Source of the DNA: Spizellomyces sp. 'palustris'
Taxonomy: Eukaryota > Chytridiomycota > Chytridiomycetes > Spizellomycetales > Spizellomycetaceae
Length of the DNA stretch: 64,000 bases
Assembly (NCBI GenBank): GCA_006535965.1
Contig: QEAR01000093.1
Location: 19,432 to 83,431, forward strand
Reading direction: 5' to 3'
A model generated the notes under the pieces. That model ran no database searches and had not been told where the DNA came from. It saw only the letters and a program-made list of their open reading frames with translations. This document shows positions 51,972 through 64,000 of this stretch, piece after piece (position 1 is the first letter of the stretch; each line of letters begins with the position of its first letter). Both the position numbers and the translations under genes were made by a program.

Positions 51972-52920
51972 ATGGTAAGTAAAGGTGACACATGTGAAGG
52001 AACGTCAGAGTTGGTCCATTATCGATCATGGCCACGGCCATCGCGGATGGCGTCATCCGCGCTGGAGGCATCTCTCCAGACAACTTGGAAGACATCTAAG
52101 CCATCCAAGGGCATCCATCCATCCATCCTATGCGACAGTTGGATGAGAGTGATGCAGGCAACAAGTGGAACTCTCAATATCAAAGTGATATGATCATCTT
52201 GACGCGCCAAGATGGTCCTCATGGGAAAATGGAACCCGGAAATAACGGAGATTGGATTTGAACCTATCGTATACTGGAGCCAGCCTCAGCGATAGGGAAA
52301 TGCACGTTTGACGATACTGGGCCTCTAAACCAGTTCTTGTTTATTGCTATAGTCCAGCGGAGTAGGAGTTCAGGATAGTGCCGTGGAGGCATTCCAGGAG
52401 CTAAAGTTGAAGAAGAAGTACCGCTACATCATCTACAAGATCAACGACAACAATACCGAAATCGTGGTGGAAAAGACTGTGGAAAGCGCCGACTACGAAG
52501 ACTTTGTAGCATCCCTGCCAGCATCTCAGTGCCGCTACTGCGTGTATGACTTCCAGTACGATACGGCTGGAGAGGGAATTAGGAACAAAATCCTGTTCTA
52601 TGTGTGGTAAGTGGGCTAAGAATATCTTCATTGGCCCCCTCTAGCAGATGGTCATCTCAATTCCGGGGTCGATGTCGCATCTTTTCTCAGGTCGCCGGAC
52701 ACGTCGAAAATCAAGCAGAAGATGTTGTACGCGGCTAGCAAGGATGCTTTGAGGAAAAAGCTGGATGGTATCTACACCGAAATTCAGTGCACCGATTTGT
52801 CTGAAGTTAGTCACGACACTGTGTTGGATAAGGTATATTTACTGAGTGTTGTCAGTAGGTTTTGTGGAAATAGGTGATATATTGAAGTTCTTCTTCTAGG
52901 TTACGCGGATGACCAGTTAA
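51972..52920 (+). CDS. Cofilin/ADF actin-depolymerising factor
   Basis: The first coding exon is only ATG (51972-51974). A 378-nt intron (gtaagt ... ctatag) ends at 52352 and joins 'M' to 'SSGVGVQDSAVEAFQELKLK', the canonical ADF N-terminus with its regulatory Ser. The rest is a standard ADF-H domain: 'KKKYRYIIYKINDNNTEIVV', 'ASLPASQCRYCVYDFQYDT', 'NKILFYVWSPDTSKIKQKM' with the actin-binding long helix 'LYAASKDALRKKLDGI', and 'EVSHDTVLDKVTRMTS'. Two more introns lie near 52608-52690 and 52832-52900. Cofilin severs actin filaments in the cytoplasm. Vertebrate CFL1 also has an intron right after ATG, so that position may be old. Confidence 0.94.
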
Positions 52921-53480
52921 ATGTTCCTTTGAATCGAAAATATGCCCATAGAAATGAAATTGAAGGCTTGGATTTTTTCGTTATTGCTGCAATAACAATG
53001 TCATTTTCGCCGAGTGTCATCGTGAGGCTATCCATATCGAGAATATACTGTAATTATTGTGGCAGGCTCGGTTTTTATGAACATCAGTGGAACTATAATT
53101 TTCCAGCAAGTCTCAACCGAGCGCTCTCAACGGAGCAGGGGCTTCCAGAACTCCGGCAAACTTCTGTATTAGCTCAGTTTCGGCTGGGTGGCAGCGAAGG
53201 GTGTGCACAAACCGGGTATCTTGTGAGAATAAAGATTGTAGCTGACCTGCCTTTGTATGCGACAATGGGGGGTTGATACGAGCGCGATTTAATTAACGGC
53301 GCTTTCAATCCCTTCTGAAATCTACAACTAAGTGTATTTGTTTGCAAAATTGGTCTTCATAGCCATTACCGCGATGGCCTTGCTACAGTATGTCTGCATC
53401 GGAAATAACCGCCGCTAATATCTGAGCGGCAATTCCATTTCTATACAAGACTATTGGAAACTTGATCTATTCGAATGAGG
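52921..53480. other. Intergenic, no gene seen
   Basis: About 560 bases between the convergent cofilin and VPS52 genes. A 115-codon open frame crosses it but shows no domain and lacks splice or start support. Confidence 0.5.
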
Positions 53481-56480
53481 TTAACCTCCGAGCCTACTTG
53501 ACAGCGAAGAATGGCACAACGATACCAACCTGAACTTCTTGATCTCGACCATGACACTTTGCAGTCCAACTGGTTGCACTTTGGGTTTCTTTGTGACAAA
53601 GCGTTTCTCCCAAAGCGTAAAAAAGCGCTTGTAGAAGAGTAGAAGCTGCGTCAATGCCGCATGCAATATGCGGGCCCCGTTTTGGAAGTTGGAGAAGTTC
53701 TGCATTACGGATTGATTTATGCTTGTAAGCGCATTTTTCCAGCAGGTATTGAAGTCAGCTGCCACTCTTTCGAATTTCTCTAACATCAAAGCAATAATAA
53801 CGTCATTCCTCAGCATCAAAAATGCATCCGTAACAGTCGTGCTTTACCTTCCTGCAAATTTACAACATTTGGGTCACTCTCGGCTGCAATTACGAAGGTC
53901 ATCAGTCCCAAGAAGTGGGGCTTTAGCTCTTCCTCCACATATTCGTTGATCTTGCTATCGAGTACACCATTGAAGTGCATCTTCTCTTGTTCGAAAGACG
54001 AAGCAGAGTGCTCCTATTGCGAAGATGAGGTAAACTTCGTCTTCTTAACCGGGAAACAGGCCACTTACGCTAAGCACAGCCACTACAAGGTCAAAGTTAT
54101 TGATAAGGAATACCAACCGGCTCTTCTTGTCATTAAATTCTCCCGACATCCGCATCAGAAGGTGTTCAATCTCTGCTCGCAGGCGAAGCAAGCTAGGAGA
54201 CGTTAAACGGGTGTCCATCAGTACAACCGTGCCAGGAAATACCTATTTATCAGCAAAGCATCATCGTATCCTTGGTTCAAAGTAAGAATCGACGCGGCAA
54301 ACTCTGCATATCGCCTCGTTATCTTTGTAAGGTGTCTCAGCGTTAGTGTAAATGACATCACTCTCAGCATACAAGTTTCGAATTACATAGTGAGGATGGA
54401 AATCTTTCGAAGGAAGTAAACTCCGGGGAACAGCCTTTTTTAGGCTTTCAATATGAAGGTCCATAATCGCTTGGAATCTTGGCCATAAAAGCATATTCGT
54501 TGCGTTGGCAAAGTTCTCAAGACCAGGAATTCTGCGCTTCTGCATGATTCGTATGTTCTGGCTGTTCAGGCGAATACACATCAGTATGCCGACCGCATCG
54601 AAACTGGTGTCGATATGTTGTTTATTGAACGCCTGCGCCCATGGGTAAGGGGAATGCGTTGAAAATATGGCTCTTGGGTAACTGATACCTGAATAAATTT
54701 CAGTGTTGCGTCATACACTTCCCCAAATATGAGTGCCCCCGATTGGCCATCTTTGTTTAAACGCCCATTTTTGCCACGAGGTGCTGCGAAGAACTCAATA
54801 GCAAACAAATACTCTGAGGATGCATTGTCCATGAGCAGTCTCGATACACTTTTAAATATCGCTTCGAATGGGAATTTCTAGACACTCATCATTTAGGCTC
54901 CCATACATGCCTCTTTCAACACTCTGTTTTCTTACCATGTTCTGTTCTTCCGCTATATGCGTCAGGATAATACCAGGATCTGGAGTAGTCAGCACTTGTA
55001 GCCGGTCACCGAGAGTGAAAACATTTGATTTATCTTTCAGAGCAGGCTTGTGGCCGAATAATCCAGGAAGTCCGGGCAGCCCTGCAGAATTTGGATGAGA
55101 TTCACTAAAAATATGCGCGAATTCTCATTTGAATAGGTACCCCGTTTTGGACTTTCTTCGTTTGCAATTAGGTCCGACTTATCCCCAATTATCATCTGTA
55201 AACGATAATTGGTCAACTTCTCAGCACAAACGTGTATTGCGAAATTGTCGAAAATAACGACCTGAACTCTTTGAAGGGACTTCATATACTTATCGAATGA
55301 GGCAATGTAGTAATTGCCTACCGTTGTCACATACAGCATTCGTATTTCCATAGCCGCCTCGCTGTAGCGTTCCGCCAAAAACCAATACAGCTCTTTATAC
55401 TTTAACAAGATATTTTGCTGGATAATGGCGATATTTGTATTTGGGGCTCGCAAGGAGTCTATCTTTTTGATAAGGAAGTCTCGAGACTTCTCAGCCGCCT
55501 ATTCAAAATAGTGTAGGTAGTCAGCCGGTGCAGAGATTTTGTGAGGTGATCACTCCTCACTTTCAGCCTCAAGCGTTCAAGTTCCGGTCCTGCATCCTTG
55601 AACGCCCGAATATGTTGTCCTTGCTGACTTTTTACGAACGCCATTTTCTTATTCAGGTCTGCAAGATGCTGCAGGAAAAACTCGTTGACCTCGCCTTCGC
55701 ATATTTTTCTGTAATATGAAACCACATCAATCAGTATTCTCTCTAAATGTAATACACGAGGGACGTATTGCTACATCACCTAATGAGATCGGGATTGATT
55801 ACAACGCCATCAAGGACGGTGTTCAGCAGTTGCTGAATGCTCTTATAATTTTTGCAATATTGCACGGTCAACCGGATATACAACATTCCAGCAAGCTTCC
55901 CCACATACCGTACGATTTTTCAGCTTGATACTCATTGAATGCGACTGTTCTTGAAGGATTTCAATTTCAGCGCTCACAGTGCCCAAATCTGAGTGAAATC
56001 CGCTCATTAACGCCTCCATTTTCTGTAGAATGTCGTCGCAGGCCTGAAAGAGATAGTGATCGCGGAGCTGGGGTTTAACTGGCTAACGCCTTTCGGTCTC
56101 GTTAGGCAAACTCACATGAATTTGTTGATGTAAATCGACGAAAGGCTGGCTATTTGTTACATCTAAAGAATACACGATTGGCGGGCTTCACATATGCGGC
56201 ACAGAAGGCGGGATGTTGTCGTACAGTTAAGTATGTGCTCCTGTTCAAGTACCTCCAACTCCTGTGATATGTGCTTGGCGTAATCCCTTAGGTCCGCACC
56301 CTATGCAATACCAGGTACTCTCTTAGGGACCCCTCTCCTGCCCGAAGAATATTTCCACCATTTGTACATATGTACCTTTGCAAAGGCATCTTTCACCAAG
56401 GCGTCTTCCTGAAAAGCCGAGATACGGTCTGGCAATAATACCAGGTCAATAGAGTATAACTGAGACAACAGCCATGTCTA
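53481..56480 (-). CDS. VPS52: VPS52, GARP/EARP tethering complex subunit
   Basis: Many exons encode VPS52, which tethers endosome-derived carriers at the trans-Golgi network. Recognisable pieces from N to C: 'GADLRDYAKHISQELEVLEQ', 'ACDDILQKMEALMSGFHSDL', 'VSAEIEILQEQSHSMSIKLK', 'YYRKICEGEVNEFFLQHLAD', 'FLIKKIDSLRAPNTNIAIIQ', 'KYKELYWFLAERYSEAAMEI', 'LYVTTVGNYYIASFDKYMKS', 'RVQVVIFDNFAIHVCAEKL', 'YLFAIEFF', 'VYDATLKFI' and 'CWKNALTSINQSVMQNFSNF'. The terminal 'VMVEIKKF' matches the family end. The first exons upstream of about 56430 could not be joined safely ('LVLLPDRISAFQEDALVKDA' is probably the earliest visible exon), so the start coordinate is approximate. Confidence 0.83.
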
Positions 56481-56831
56481 CATCTCACCGTCCACTTCGT
56501 CAAAAGAAAGTTCGTGGGTGGGGGACTGCACAGTCTCACGTTCATTTGTGGCATGCTGAGCGTGAGTTTCGTGTAGTGAGGTTATCCTGTCTATTTACGG
56601 AGGCACCAACGTGCTCAATGGTAATACCAGGTCTCCAGAATCCAACAGAGCAGCCACCCATTTCTGGCCTCTATCCGACGAAATAGCACTAGGGATAAGT
56701 GGCTGTATGCTAACATCGCCCGTCGTCTTGAAGGAAGCTGCGGACATTACTTGCTCTATTAGTTGCCAGCGACAGCTAGATTAACATGCGGGCAACGCGT
56801 TAACGCGCGTACAGTACTTAGTTCAGTAGAC

Positions 56832-59227
56832 ATGGGCTCGTTGGATCTCGGCTGTTTCAACGAGAAGGCTATCGTACTGCTCAAAGGTGGTGAGTGCCAG
56901 TTATCCGTGTATGGGCAAGTCGATGGATCTGTCAATGGAAGCGAGCCGAGCCTCTCGATTTACCTGGAATGTTCGTCCACTGGAGACGCATGGCACGCCA
57001 GGTTCAGCCCAGCAGGTGCTCAAATTTCTCGTCTGGTACCAAACGTCTCAACGACCGCTCTAAACGGTTTCATCTTAAAAGTTATCGAAGATATCTGCAA
57101 AAAAACGGGTAACTTCAAACGGTTCCCTGTCTTCGTGGAAATGCTTTTATCGTCCCTCAAGAATGTAGGTTCACATCAACAGTCTTAGCACCGAGCATAG
57201 TCTGAGAGTCTTTCATTGCATGGGAATGTGCTAGACGAACAAGACTGTGCGTCTCGACTTCCTAACATCTGCTGATGTTGAGTCGCTGAAGTCCAGCGAT
57301 GCGCCTCAAACTCGTGGTGCGGATCTCAAAGAACCCATCCCATGTCAGGAAAAGGTCTACATGATCTTAACCTATGCGGTTGCATTCGACCGGTAGGTGA
57401 CGATAGACTCACATACTTCTTTCTTGGTCCGTACATGTCTGACGGGATTATTCATTAGTGTCCACTATCCTCTACCGCTTCTACATGATAAGCAGTCCCG
57501 CTCCCTCGAAGAGAATCACAAGGGCAACATGAAATTGCGATCAGAACAGCTACAGCATTTAGAGACTATAGCGCTCGTAAGCAGAGGTTGAATATCATTC
57601 GCTAAGACACCGTTTGATATTGACATAGGTGCGTATAGCTCATGCGGGAGAACGACAGGCTGAAGCACGAATTGAAACACATGGCCAGCCAGTCTAGCAC
57701 GGTCTCTACTATGAAGGACTTGCAGAGGTATATACATCTTTGTAGTAGTGAGGAGCGCAGTCCAACGGTGTGCAATGCTAAGCTTTCAGTATATTATTGA
57801 GCAGTTCGCGGACCGCGCGGGAAAGTAACGCCAGTGAATGCTTGAAAGAGATTGAGCGTGACCTGGGACAGATACGCCAGGAATTCCCCGTGATACAAAA
57901 GGTAAGCGATGCTCCTCGTGTATTTATATAATTTCAACATCTTATGAAACTAGTCTTTTCGCAGAATGCGTATAGATGACAATATCTCAAGACTGCATGT
58001 CATGATTAGCTCGCTTTCCGTATGTTCCCCTGAGGCCTCCGCTTAGGTTCGCTTGTCAGATACTAATGGAACGTGTGTCCCTTGCTCCAATTGACCAGAA
58101 AGACGTAAAGAGCGGTTTAGATGATATTCGGAAGGGTTCTCCAAGGCGCACATCCTCGAGTTTTGAAAGACACGCAAGGCACAGCAGCAGTGTCAAATCT
58201 GTGCCGTTAGAGCGGAGAGTTCTGAGACGCTCTAACGGTAGCAAGGAGACAGTGCCATCTCGCAATAGGTAAATGGATCACCGAGTCAGCAGGTAATCGG
58301 GACCGGAGGCTGACGATGCAGTCGCAAAAGTGAATATCGCGTTGTTAAATCGCGCCCGTTGCGCTCCCCGCCAGCTTCAATAAGAAAAAGTCCCTCGCCC
58401 TCACACGGGCGTCAACCATCAGGTCTTTAATACGTGAATGACCCTGCTTCGTGAAACTCCGCTAATTGTGAGCAAACAGGACGAAAATCGAGTCCTTCGG
58501 CCTATCGTCGCTTTGATCCTACTCTGTATGTATATTCGGCAATTTTGCTCCTGGTGCCTATGACTAATGATGGCGGTACCATTGTAGCTACGTTTTAGAG
58601 AGGAATCGCAAGCTGGAAGAGCGACGCGCACGCAGGTTAGCAATTTCACGTATTCGAATCACGGTTTGCGAAATTCACATCACTGCGCCTCCAGTAGGGA
58701 ACGCTCCAATAGTTCCACGCGATCAGGTATGTAGGATTACATTTCGGATCATGCCTTGCAGATGTTAAGTTAGGGCCATCAGTCAAGTATAGACGCGATT
58801 CTGGTGTGTTTCTGGCCCTACAGATACTTGCTTACAACGAAGCGTTTGACTTCCTGCCGTCCGATTCATTTAGCAACCGCGACTGCGACTACCGGCACTC
58901 GTCGTAGCCGCGTAAGCGGACCTTATGCAAATGGGAAAAATGTAAACGTCCTTACCACATATACAATTTTATTTCGCATGGCGTACAGAATCACGTAAGT
59001 TGAAAGCTAATCACACGACTTCACTTCAACAGTATGACGACGTCCGCAGAAGCAGATCAAAGTTGTCAGTAAACCGAAACAAACAGACCGGTGCAGACGC
59101 CGCTACAATGGGACTGAGCAAAGATCATTTTCCGGACTGGGATTTGGACACAAATCTGGACACTGTAGATATTGATAACCGACTCGCCAGCTTGTATGAC
59201 TATATATCCACAGTGAATAACCATTGA
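56832..59227 (+). CDS. CCDC61: CCDC61/VFL3 basal-body protein
   Basis: Multi-exon gene starting at ATG 56832. The N-terminal head domain of the SAS6/XRCC4-like superfamily is clear: 'EDICKKTGNFKRFPVFVEML', 'TVRLDFLTSADVESLKSSDA', 'EKVYMILTYAVAFDR|VHYPLPL', each aligning with animal CCDC61. A coiled-coil middle follows ('MKLRSEQLQHLETIALVS'), then Arg/Ser-rich disordered exons at 58060-58270 and a closing exon 'TVDIDNRLASLYDYISTVNN' that matches the conserved C-terminus. CCDC61/VFL3 binds microtubules and positions basal-body appendages and striated fibres. Joins among the small exons between 57700 and 58980 were not all resolved. The stop is at 59227, tail to tail with the lipase. Confidence 0.82.
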
Positions 59228-59359
59228 TCAGCAAACAGATCGTGTACGCTTAGATTCGTCCCCTCTTATCAAAGCTTCTCGCGTTTGCTTGAGGACTTCT
59301 CTCGTATAGATATATGCTACTCCGAGGTTCTGAGCCACACGTCGGGACTTTCCCACGCG

Positions 59360-62267
59360 TTACTGATTACCTTTGTCGAGGGCCAGCTCAATCTTAGTTC
59401 GGCTCCTGATAAATGATAAAAAGGGCCATGTTGACTGTTCTCCCTTTAAGATCCAATAGTTCAAGGAAGCTAGAGAACAGTTGCCTCAGACGACAAAGTA
59501 ATGAAGAATATCGTACGATAAGTTGCCCTACCGTATGTGGGGTTCGAAAAAAGCTGGTAGAAATCCTGCCACAGATAGAAAAAGTTACAAAACGGAAGTT
59601 GGCTTTAGGATGGAATCAAAGGAAGCCGACCATTGAACTCAAAGGAGGGGCTACAAAAGAGTTTAAATGAGACGCAGGTCATGTCCAGACAATTGTTGGT
59701 CGCCGCCTTACCTATCGTAATATGACCTTGAGCTCTCTGTTCAAAAAGTGTTTGCAGTGTTCGAGGCATCAGACCAATTTGCGCCAACTAGGGCATTGAG
59801 CTCAGTAATCAGACGGCATAAATGCGGAACGTTGGCACACACCTGGTGCAAGCGATGTCGAATTTCGGAAGACAGAAAGATGAACAGCTTATCTGACAGA
59901 CTGTCACCTTGTCCCTGCGGGCATTTCGATAGGAAAGGTGCAATATATGGATTGGCTGGATACTCAGATTTAATAACGAATTCAAGTGTTGGCCGCATTT
60001 TACTGAGCTGCTGAGCCCGTGCTCCTCCACCTTGTGATAATATGAAATGATTCACATTGAACTGGCAGAAGGTCTAGGTAAGCGAGCGAGATGGTGTTTT
60101 TCCCTAAATGCATACAGTACGCACCTGTTCTAATGCAACATTCTGGTTAGAATACAAGGCACACCCTTAAATATGCGAAGTCACAGTAGTGTACCAGCGA
60201 GTCTTATTTCGGGAGAATCACTTGTTCATTAAGCCGCCAGTAAGCTCAGAGTACCCATGGTGACTGTAAGGGTCAGCTGGAAGTACCTTTCGCAAGAAGA
60301 GTCGCTCCAACTGATGGCTTCTCAACTGTGTAAATATCTAACTAGACGTCGATTGAGAGCAGCTAAACTCACCACTTGGGCTCCAATGTACTGCAGGAAG
60401 ACAAACCGGGCAACAGCCAGTCAGAAGTCAGTTAATTTTGAAATGATACCAGGTGGTGCGAGTTGAAAGGCCAGCGTGACAGGTATTGCTACGGTCGCCG
60501 GTATTAGAGCCCTTACCGATGTTTCCGTAATTATCCTTTGCCAGTAGATCGACCGACTCGTAGAGACCCATGACAGCCGCTGGTAATACCGAATTTAGTG
60601 TCCTTCGAAGCGCATCAGCTACTGAACCGCCAACCTGATGCGCATGCTGCACTCCAAATCAACTGCGGGCAAAGAATTCAAGATCGCTATTGTAAGACGC
60701 CGGCTTCCGCGCGTTCTTTATATCACCACTCACCACATTCGATGCAGTTAGGTAATTCAAAAGTCGCGGGACCTCATACTTCCGCGTGGATGCGACACTG
60801 TCGGTAATCATGAGATGAGCTTGTGAACACGAAGTAGAGACGCCCGACACTAACGTGATGTTCAACACCCGTTTGCTGCGCGCATACGCCTCCTCTGAGG
60901 TGGAAACGATTAGGGCTAGCCATACGGCTGAGGCGACTCAATCATACCAAATGTCAGATCCTGCGTGCGCATCAGATAAATTTAATACTATGTCGCTCGC
61001 CTAGTTAGCTTTATGTCTGCTGATGTGACTCACTCCCACATTGCTACGGACACAATCCTCCAGGACCTTCACATCCTTTATGGAACCAGATAAGCTCGCC
61101 GTATCACTACGGGTTTGCATGCAAGATACCACTTCGTACCATCAAGTATCCTGGCAGAAATGATCTCGTTAGTCAATTTGGTCTGGTGAGAGTGAGCTCG
61201 ACTGTTCACCCACCATATTTCAGAAGTCGGGTGATTTTACGGGTGATGTTCCCTTTGATTCCTTTCTTAGCGAAAGCTTTCAAATTGATTCCGCCTGGTT
61301 GGAAGATACACTTCCGAATGACGATGACTACGTGCTGTCTGGCTGTAAGTTCCAACATCTTGCCCTCACCGGTAAGTCCTGTTCAGTATGGACGCAGACT
61401 AAAGCCGCAATCAACGCCCCGACAGATGATCCACTGATGATCCGAGGAAGAAGGTGATGTTCGCTTAGAGCTTTGACGACACCTAGGTGAAACAGTCCTA
61501 AGTATTATGTTTCTAGTCAGTAAGTGGTAGCGGCGATTCGATCGTCATTATGGCACTGACCAAATGTTGCCCCTCCTTCCAGTAACAATGCTGTGTTTCC
61601 AAAGCTCTGACGGGTATCATGAAAAAATTCCACTTTCTGTTGAGGACTGAGCACCTCAAAATCGTTGCGTTGAATGTATTGCAGCTGCGTTACAACTTGG
61701 TTTAGATAATCCTCAATCAGACTCTTTGTCCTATTGTACTCGTTCAGTTCAAAAATGCCTTGAAAAATTCCTTTGCTAGGCCACTACCCTAAGTACGATC
61801 GAGAAAACAATCGTGGGTCGCCAATACCGCCGAGATTCCGAAGAAGCCCTGCAACGAACGACAGTGAATGGCCATAATTTCTTCCAATCATTGCTATTAC
61901 GAAAACTAAAGATACCTGATCGGAGCAAGTAAATTAATTCTGCAACGTCTCCGCTATCCCGAACTTCTGCCAGATGCTCCAATCTGAACTGAATTAATTT
62001 ATAGTCGTAGATGTTGGAAGTAGCGTCTGCCTTCCACACATCGTTTCCTACAGACATTTGAGAATCAATACGACTATAAGTTTCTCAGCGTCATATGATC
62101 ACCGGACCTAATATACTGATGTACCATTAGCGTTGACACCTGGATTACATGGATATACGCCTTCCTCCGACTTACATATCAAGATCGGTCGCTGTTATTT
62201 CCCATTCCGCATACGTCTTTGCCTGGCTGAGTCGCTCCCGCAAACTATCTTCAGGTTTAGTGCGCAT
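59360..62267 (-). CDS. Patatin-domain triacylglycerol lipase (Tgl3/4/5-SDP1 type)
   Basis: Multi-exon lipase. The N-terminal DUF3336-type region reads 'LRERLSQAKTYAEWEITATD', 'NDVWKADATSNIYDYKLIQF' and 'DSGDVAELIYLLRSG'. The patatin core follows: 'TKSLIEDYLNQVVTQLQYI', 'GNTALLLEGGATFG' (oxyanion region), then 'FHLGVVKALSEHHLLPRIIS' leading into the nucleophile elbow GSSVGALIAA (near 61400-61445). Later pieces are 'EEAYARSKRVLNITLVSG', 'VPRLLNYLTASNVV', 'GLYESVDLLAKDNYGNIG', 'FNVNHFILSQ' and the C-terminal 'GEQSTWPFLSFIRSRTKIEL'. Such enzymes hydrolyse stored fat on lipid droplets. I did not locate the catalytic Asp of the Ser-Asp dyad; it should lie near 60150-60430, where the exons are unresolved. 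The start at 62267 is the first in-frame ATG seen; an upstream exon is possible. Confidence 0.85.
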
Positions 62268-62399
62268 TAGATATCCAGAAACTCCCTTCAAACAGAGAAC
62301 ATCAGTTCCCAGAATTATAGATCAGGGCAGATTCAACCACACACTCTCAACCAGTTGCACACAATATTGGAAGGAATTGTGGTCATGTCACTGAGACGC

Positions 62400-64000
62400 A
62401 ATCACACTGATATCAAATATCTGCGCAATGCTAGTTCATGCTTCATTTCGACACACTGGAAATGTCATCAAATCACCTGACTGGGGCAATGTTAGACTTC
62501 ATCTGACAGAGAGTATATAGTATACAACTAAGGTTACTGGATAACTACAAAATATTATTAGATATAACTATTTATGAGTATTAAAATGTAGACCTAGAAA
62601 ACTATGGTAGAGTCTTTGTAATGGATTTGTGGCTTATACTTCACAGGTTTTACCATTTCCACATGAGTAGAGTCAGAAAATCCTAAAAGAAGGTTTCAGT
62701 AGTGGGGGTGAGAGGCAGGGTGAATTAGTTGACGTGAACTGAGCAGGATTCACTGGGTGATCAGAGTTGCATGCAACAGGGTTCCTCTTATCCAAAGTTA
62801 GGATTTTAAAAGCTAGCTTTGGGTTGCAGTGTTGCTGATAGGCTTGCTGCAACTTTTCTCCATTAATATCCTCCATTTATATATAAATTCTTCTACCTAA
62901 AGGAGTATGCTATCTTCTGTCACTCTCCTTTCGGTGGTGGAGCCAATCTTTTCTGTTTCAGGCAAATGTTCTGGCCCAATGTGGTTTGCATAATATATCT
63001 AGCTGTTTTTGATAGATCCCTTCCTTAGTTGGCCAGATATTCATTGCACTTTGGTTAGTCATCCACTGAATTGGAATTGTTGGCTATGGTACCCTTTCAG
63101 TAACATGTAGTGACTCTGCCCTGATCCTCAGGTATATAATCAGGTGCCTTGGAGTGAGCAATGTTGATTATATGAAGCTTTGAGTAATATTATGGTCCCC
63201 ACCATCACTATATCTTGAACTTTATATCTAAATATAAGAAGGGTCTAGAGAGAATTGATTATCTTGTCAAATTTGGTTGGATATAGTTGTTGATTAAATA
63301 GTTATATAATATAGTAAGTATTAACAATTGTGCAAGGAAACTGATTTAAAATAACAAGAATTGAGTTCTGATCCTTAGGTTTTGGGGGACTCTTACAATT
63401 TACTCTTATTCCTTTATTCTGGGGCACTGGTGCATATATCTTTTATATCTAATTTTACATAATAAAGTGCCACTGACTTTGGTTACATGTGTAGCACACA
63501 AACACTTAGGATTGTGGACTCTCAAATAAATGATTTGGTCAAAAGAGTCATGGGCAATCACCCAGACTAGATACAGTAGCCTATTTGGGTAGAATGCTCA
63601 GGAGGGTTGGGAGGATGAAGAGAAAAGGGGAGGGTTAGCACTAGGGGGCTTGCCACTTCTTTCAGTAGTATTGCAGGAAATGTTTATATATATACAAGCA
63701 TACACAATATTCACAATAAGAATGGCCTATGAGCTCTGCCCTATACTTGTCAGAAACTTTGACTTCAGTTTCCTAAGATTTATTCTGGACAGATAGGTGC
63801 CCCAGTTAAGGTCACATCTATTGAATAATACTTGTGTATCTGTATTGAACTTAGCGCTTGGAACACTGATTTCTCGCGTAGAAATCACTTCTGTAAGGCC
63901 TGGAAATGCCTGTGGATCGTGGTGAAGACTCTGGGTATTGTAGGTTGATGGATAACACTTGTTGTATTATACTTGGGCGAGAAAAATGCCCTCTTTATAT
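62400..64000. mobile_element. AT-rich block, possible LTR-retroelement sequence
   Basis: From about 62.4 kb base composition shifts visibly to AT-rich, with many TATATA runs, and no host-like exons appear. A minus-strand ORF (62673-62876) starts MEDINGEKLQQAYQQ. About 1.1 kb upstream of it on the same strand, near the window end, is a TATA-box-like ATATAAAGAGGGC. This order (promoter-like LTR, leader, Gag-like start) would fit the 5' end of a minus-strand retroelement running in from beyond 64000. No repeat partner or pol gene is visible, so the call is tentative. Confidence 0.3.

Noticed and set aside
52109-52130. Short CATC tandem run
   Set aside because: Only about four units; ordinary low-complexity sequence within an intron.
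52235-52310. tRNA-like T-loop motif (GGTTCAAATCC on the minus strand) inside cofilin intron 1
   Set aside because: No matching acceptor or anticodon stem could be found at the expected distances, and the T-stem has a mismatch.
52929-53276. 115-codon plus-strand ORF after cofilin
   Set aside because: No domain, no consistent codon pattern, and it lies in the spacer between two convergent genes.
54972-56640. Repeated AATACCAGG words in and near VPS52
   Set aside because: Occurrences are few, unevenly spaced and partly inside coding exons, so chance is sufficient.

Overview
The window is nuclear DNA of a fungus, most likely a zoosporic (flagellated, chytrid-type) one. Genes are dense, lie on both strands, and are split by many short GT-AG introns of roughly 45-80 nt. 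The orthologue set is fungal or opisthokont (Sec2/Rabin-type Rab GEF, TTI1, VPS33, VPS52, MscS with EF-hand, Tgl/SDP1-type patatin lipase). Several genes are characteristic of organisms with cilia or flagella: KIF6, katanin p60, TPPP/p25-alpha, CCDC61/VFL3 and a ZNF474-like zinc-finger protein. A Na+/K+-ATPase-like (type IIC) P-type pump is also present. All calls come from reading translations and splice phases by eye; no database search was run.

Layout. 0.4-4.7 kb (+): a small Myb protein and an EF-hand MscS channel. 5.3-9.6 kb (-): an unknown multi-exon protein and an arrestin-fold protein. 9.6-11.7 kb: gene-poor, with weak retroelement-like traces. 11.7-17.8 kb: LRRC40 (-) and TTI1 (+), head to head. 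17.9-20.3 kb (-): Sec2/Rabin-type Rab GEF. 20.5-23.9 kb (-): a 1049-residue multi-spanning membrane protein with two DUF5011-like Ig domains. 24.4-28.6 kb (+): an unknown multi-exon protein and a ZNF474-like protein, followed by a frameshifted inverted fragment of the DUF5011 gene. 29.2-33.7 kb (-): the P-type ATPase. 35.0-39.9 kb: MetAP2 (-) and VPS33 (+) share a 179-bp promoter. 40.0-45.4 kb: KIF6 (-) and a MAP kinase kinase (+), head to head. 45.5-49.6 kb: katanin p60 (-) and an unknown helical protein (+). 49.8-52.9 kb: TPPP (-) and cofilin (+). 53.5-56.5 kb (-): VPS52. 56.8-62.3 kb: CCDC61 (+) and a triacylglycerol lipase (-), tail to tail. From about 62.4 kb to the end the DNA becomes markedly AT-rich and shows no host-like gene; it may be a transposable element.

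Functional themes. (1) Microtubule, basal-body and flagellar proteins: KIF6, katanin, TPPP, CCDC61, perhaps ZNF474-like and the Rabin-like GEF. (2) Endomembrane traffic: VPS33 in HOPS/CORVET, VPS52 in GARP/EARP, Sec2. (3) Ion and osmotic control, relevant to wall-less zoospores: the MscS channel and the P-type ATPase. The most unusual items are the DUF5011 membrane protein with its pseudogene fragment, the ATPase with altered ion-binding residues and a large loop insertion, the TPPP with a duplicated C-terminal motif, and three multi-exon proteins I could not assign.
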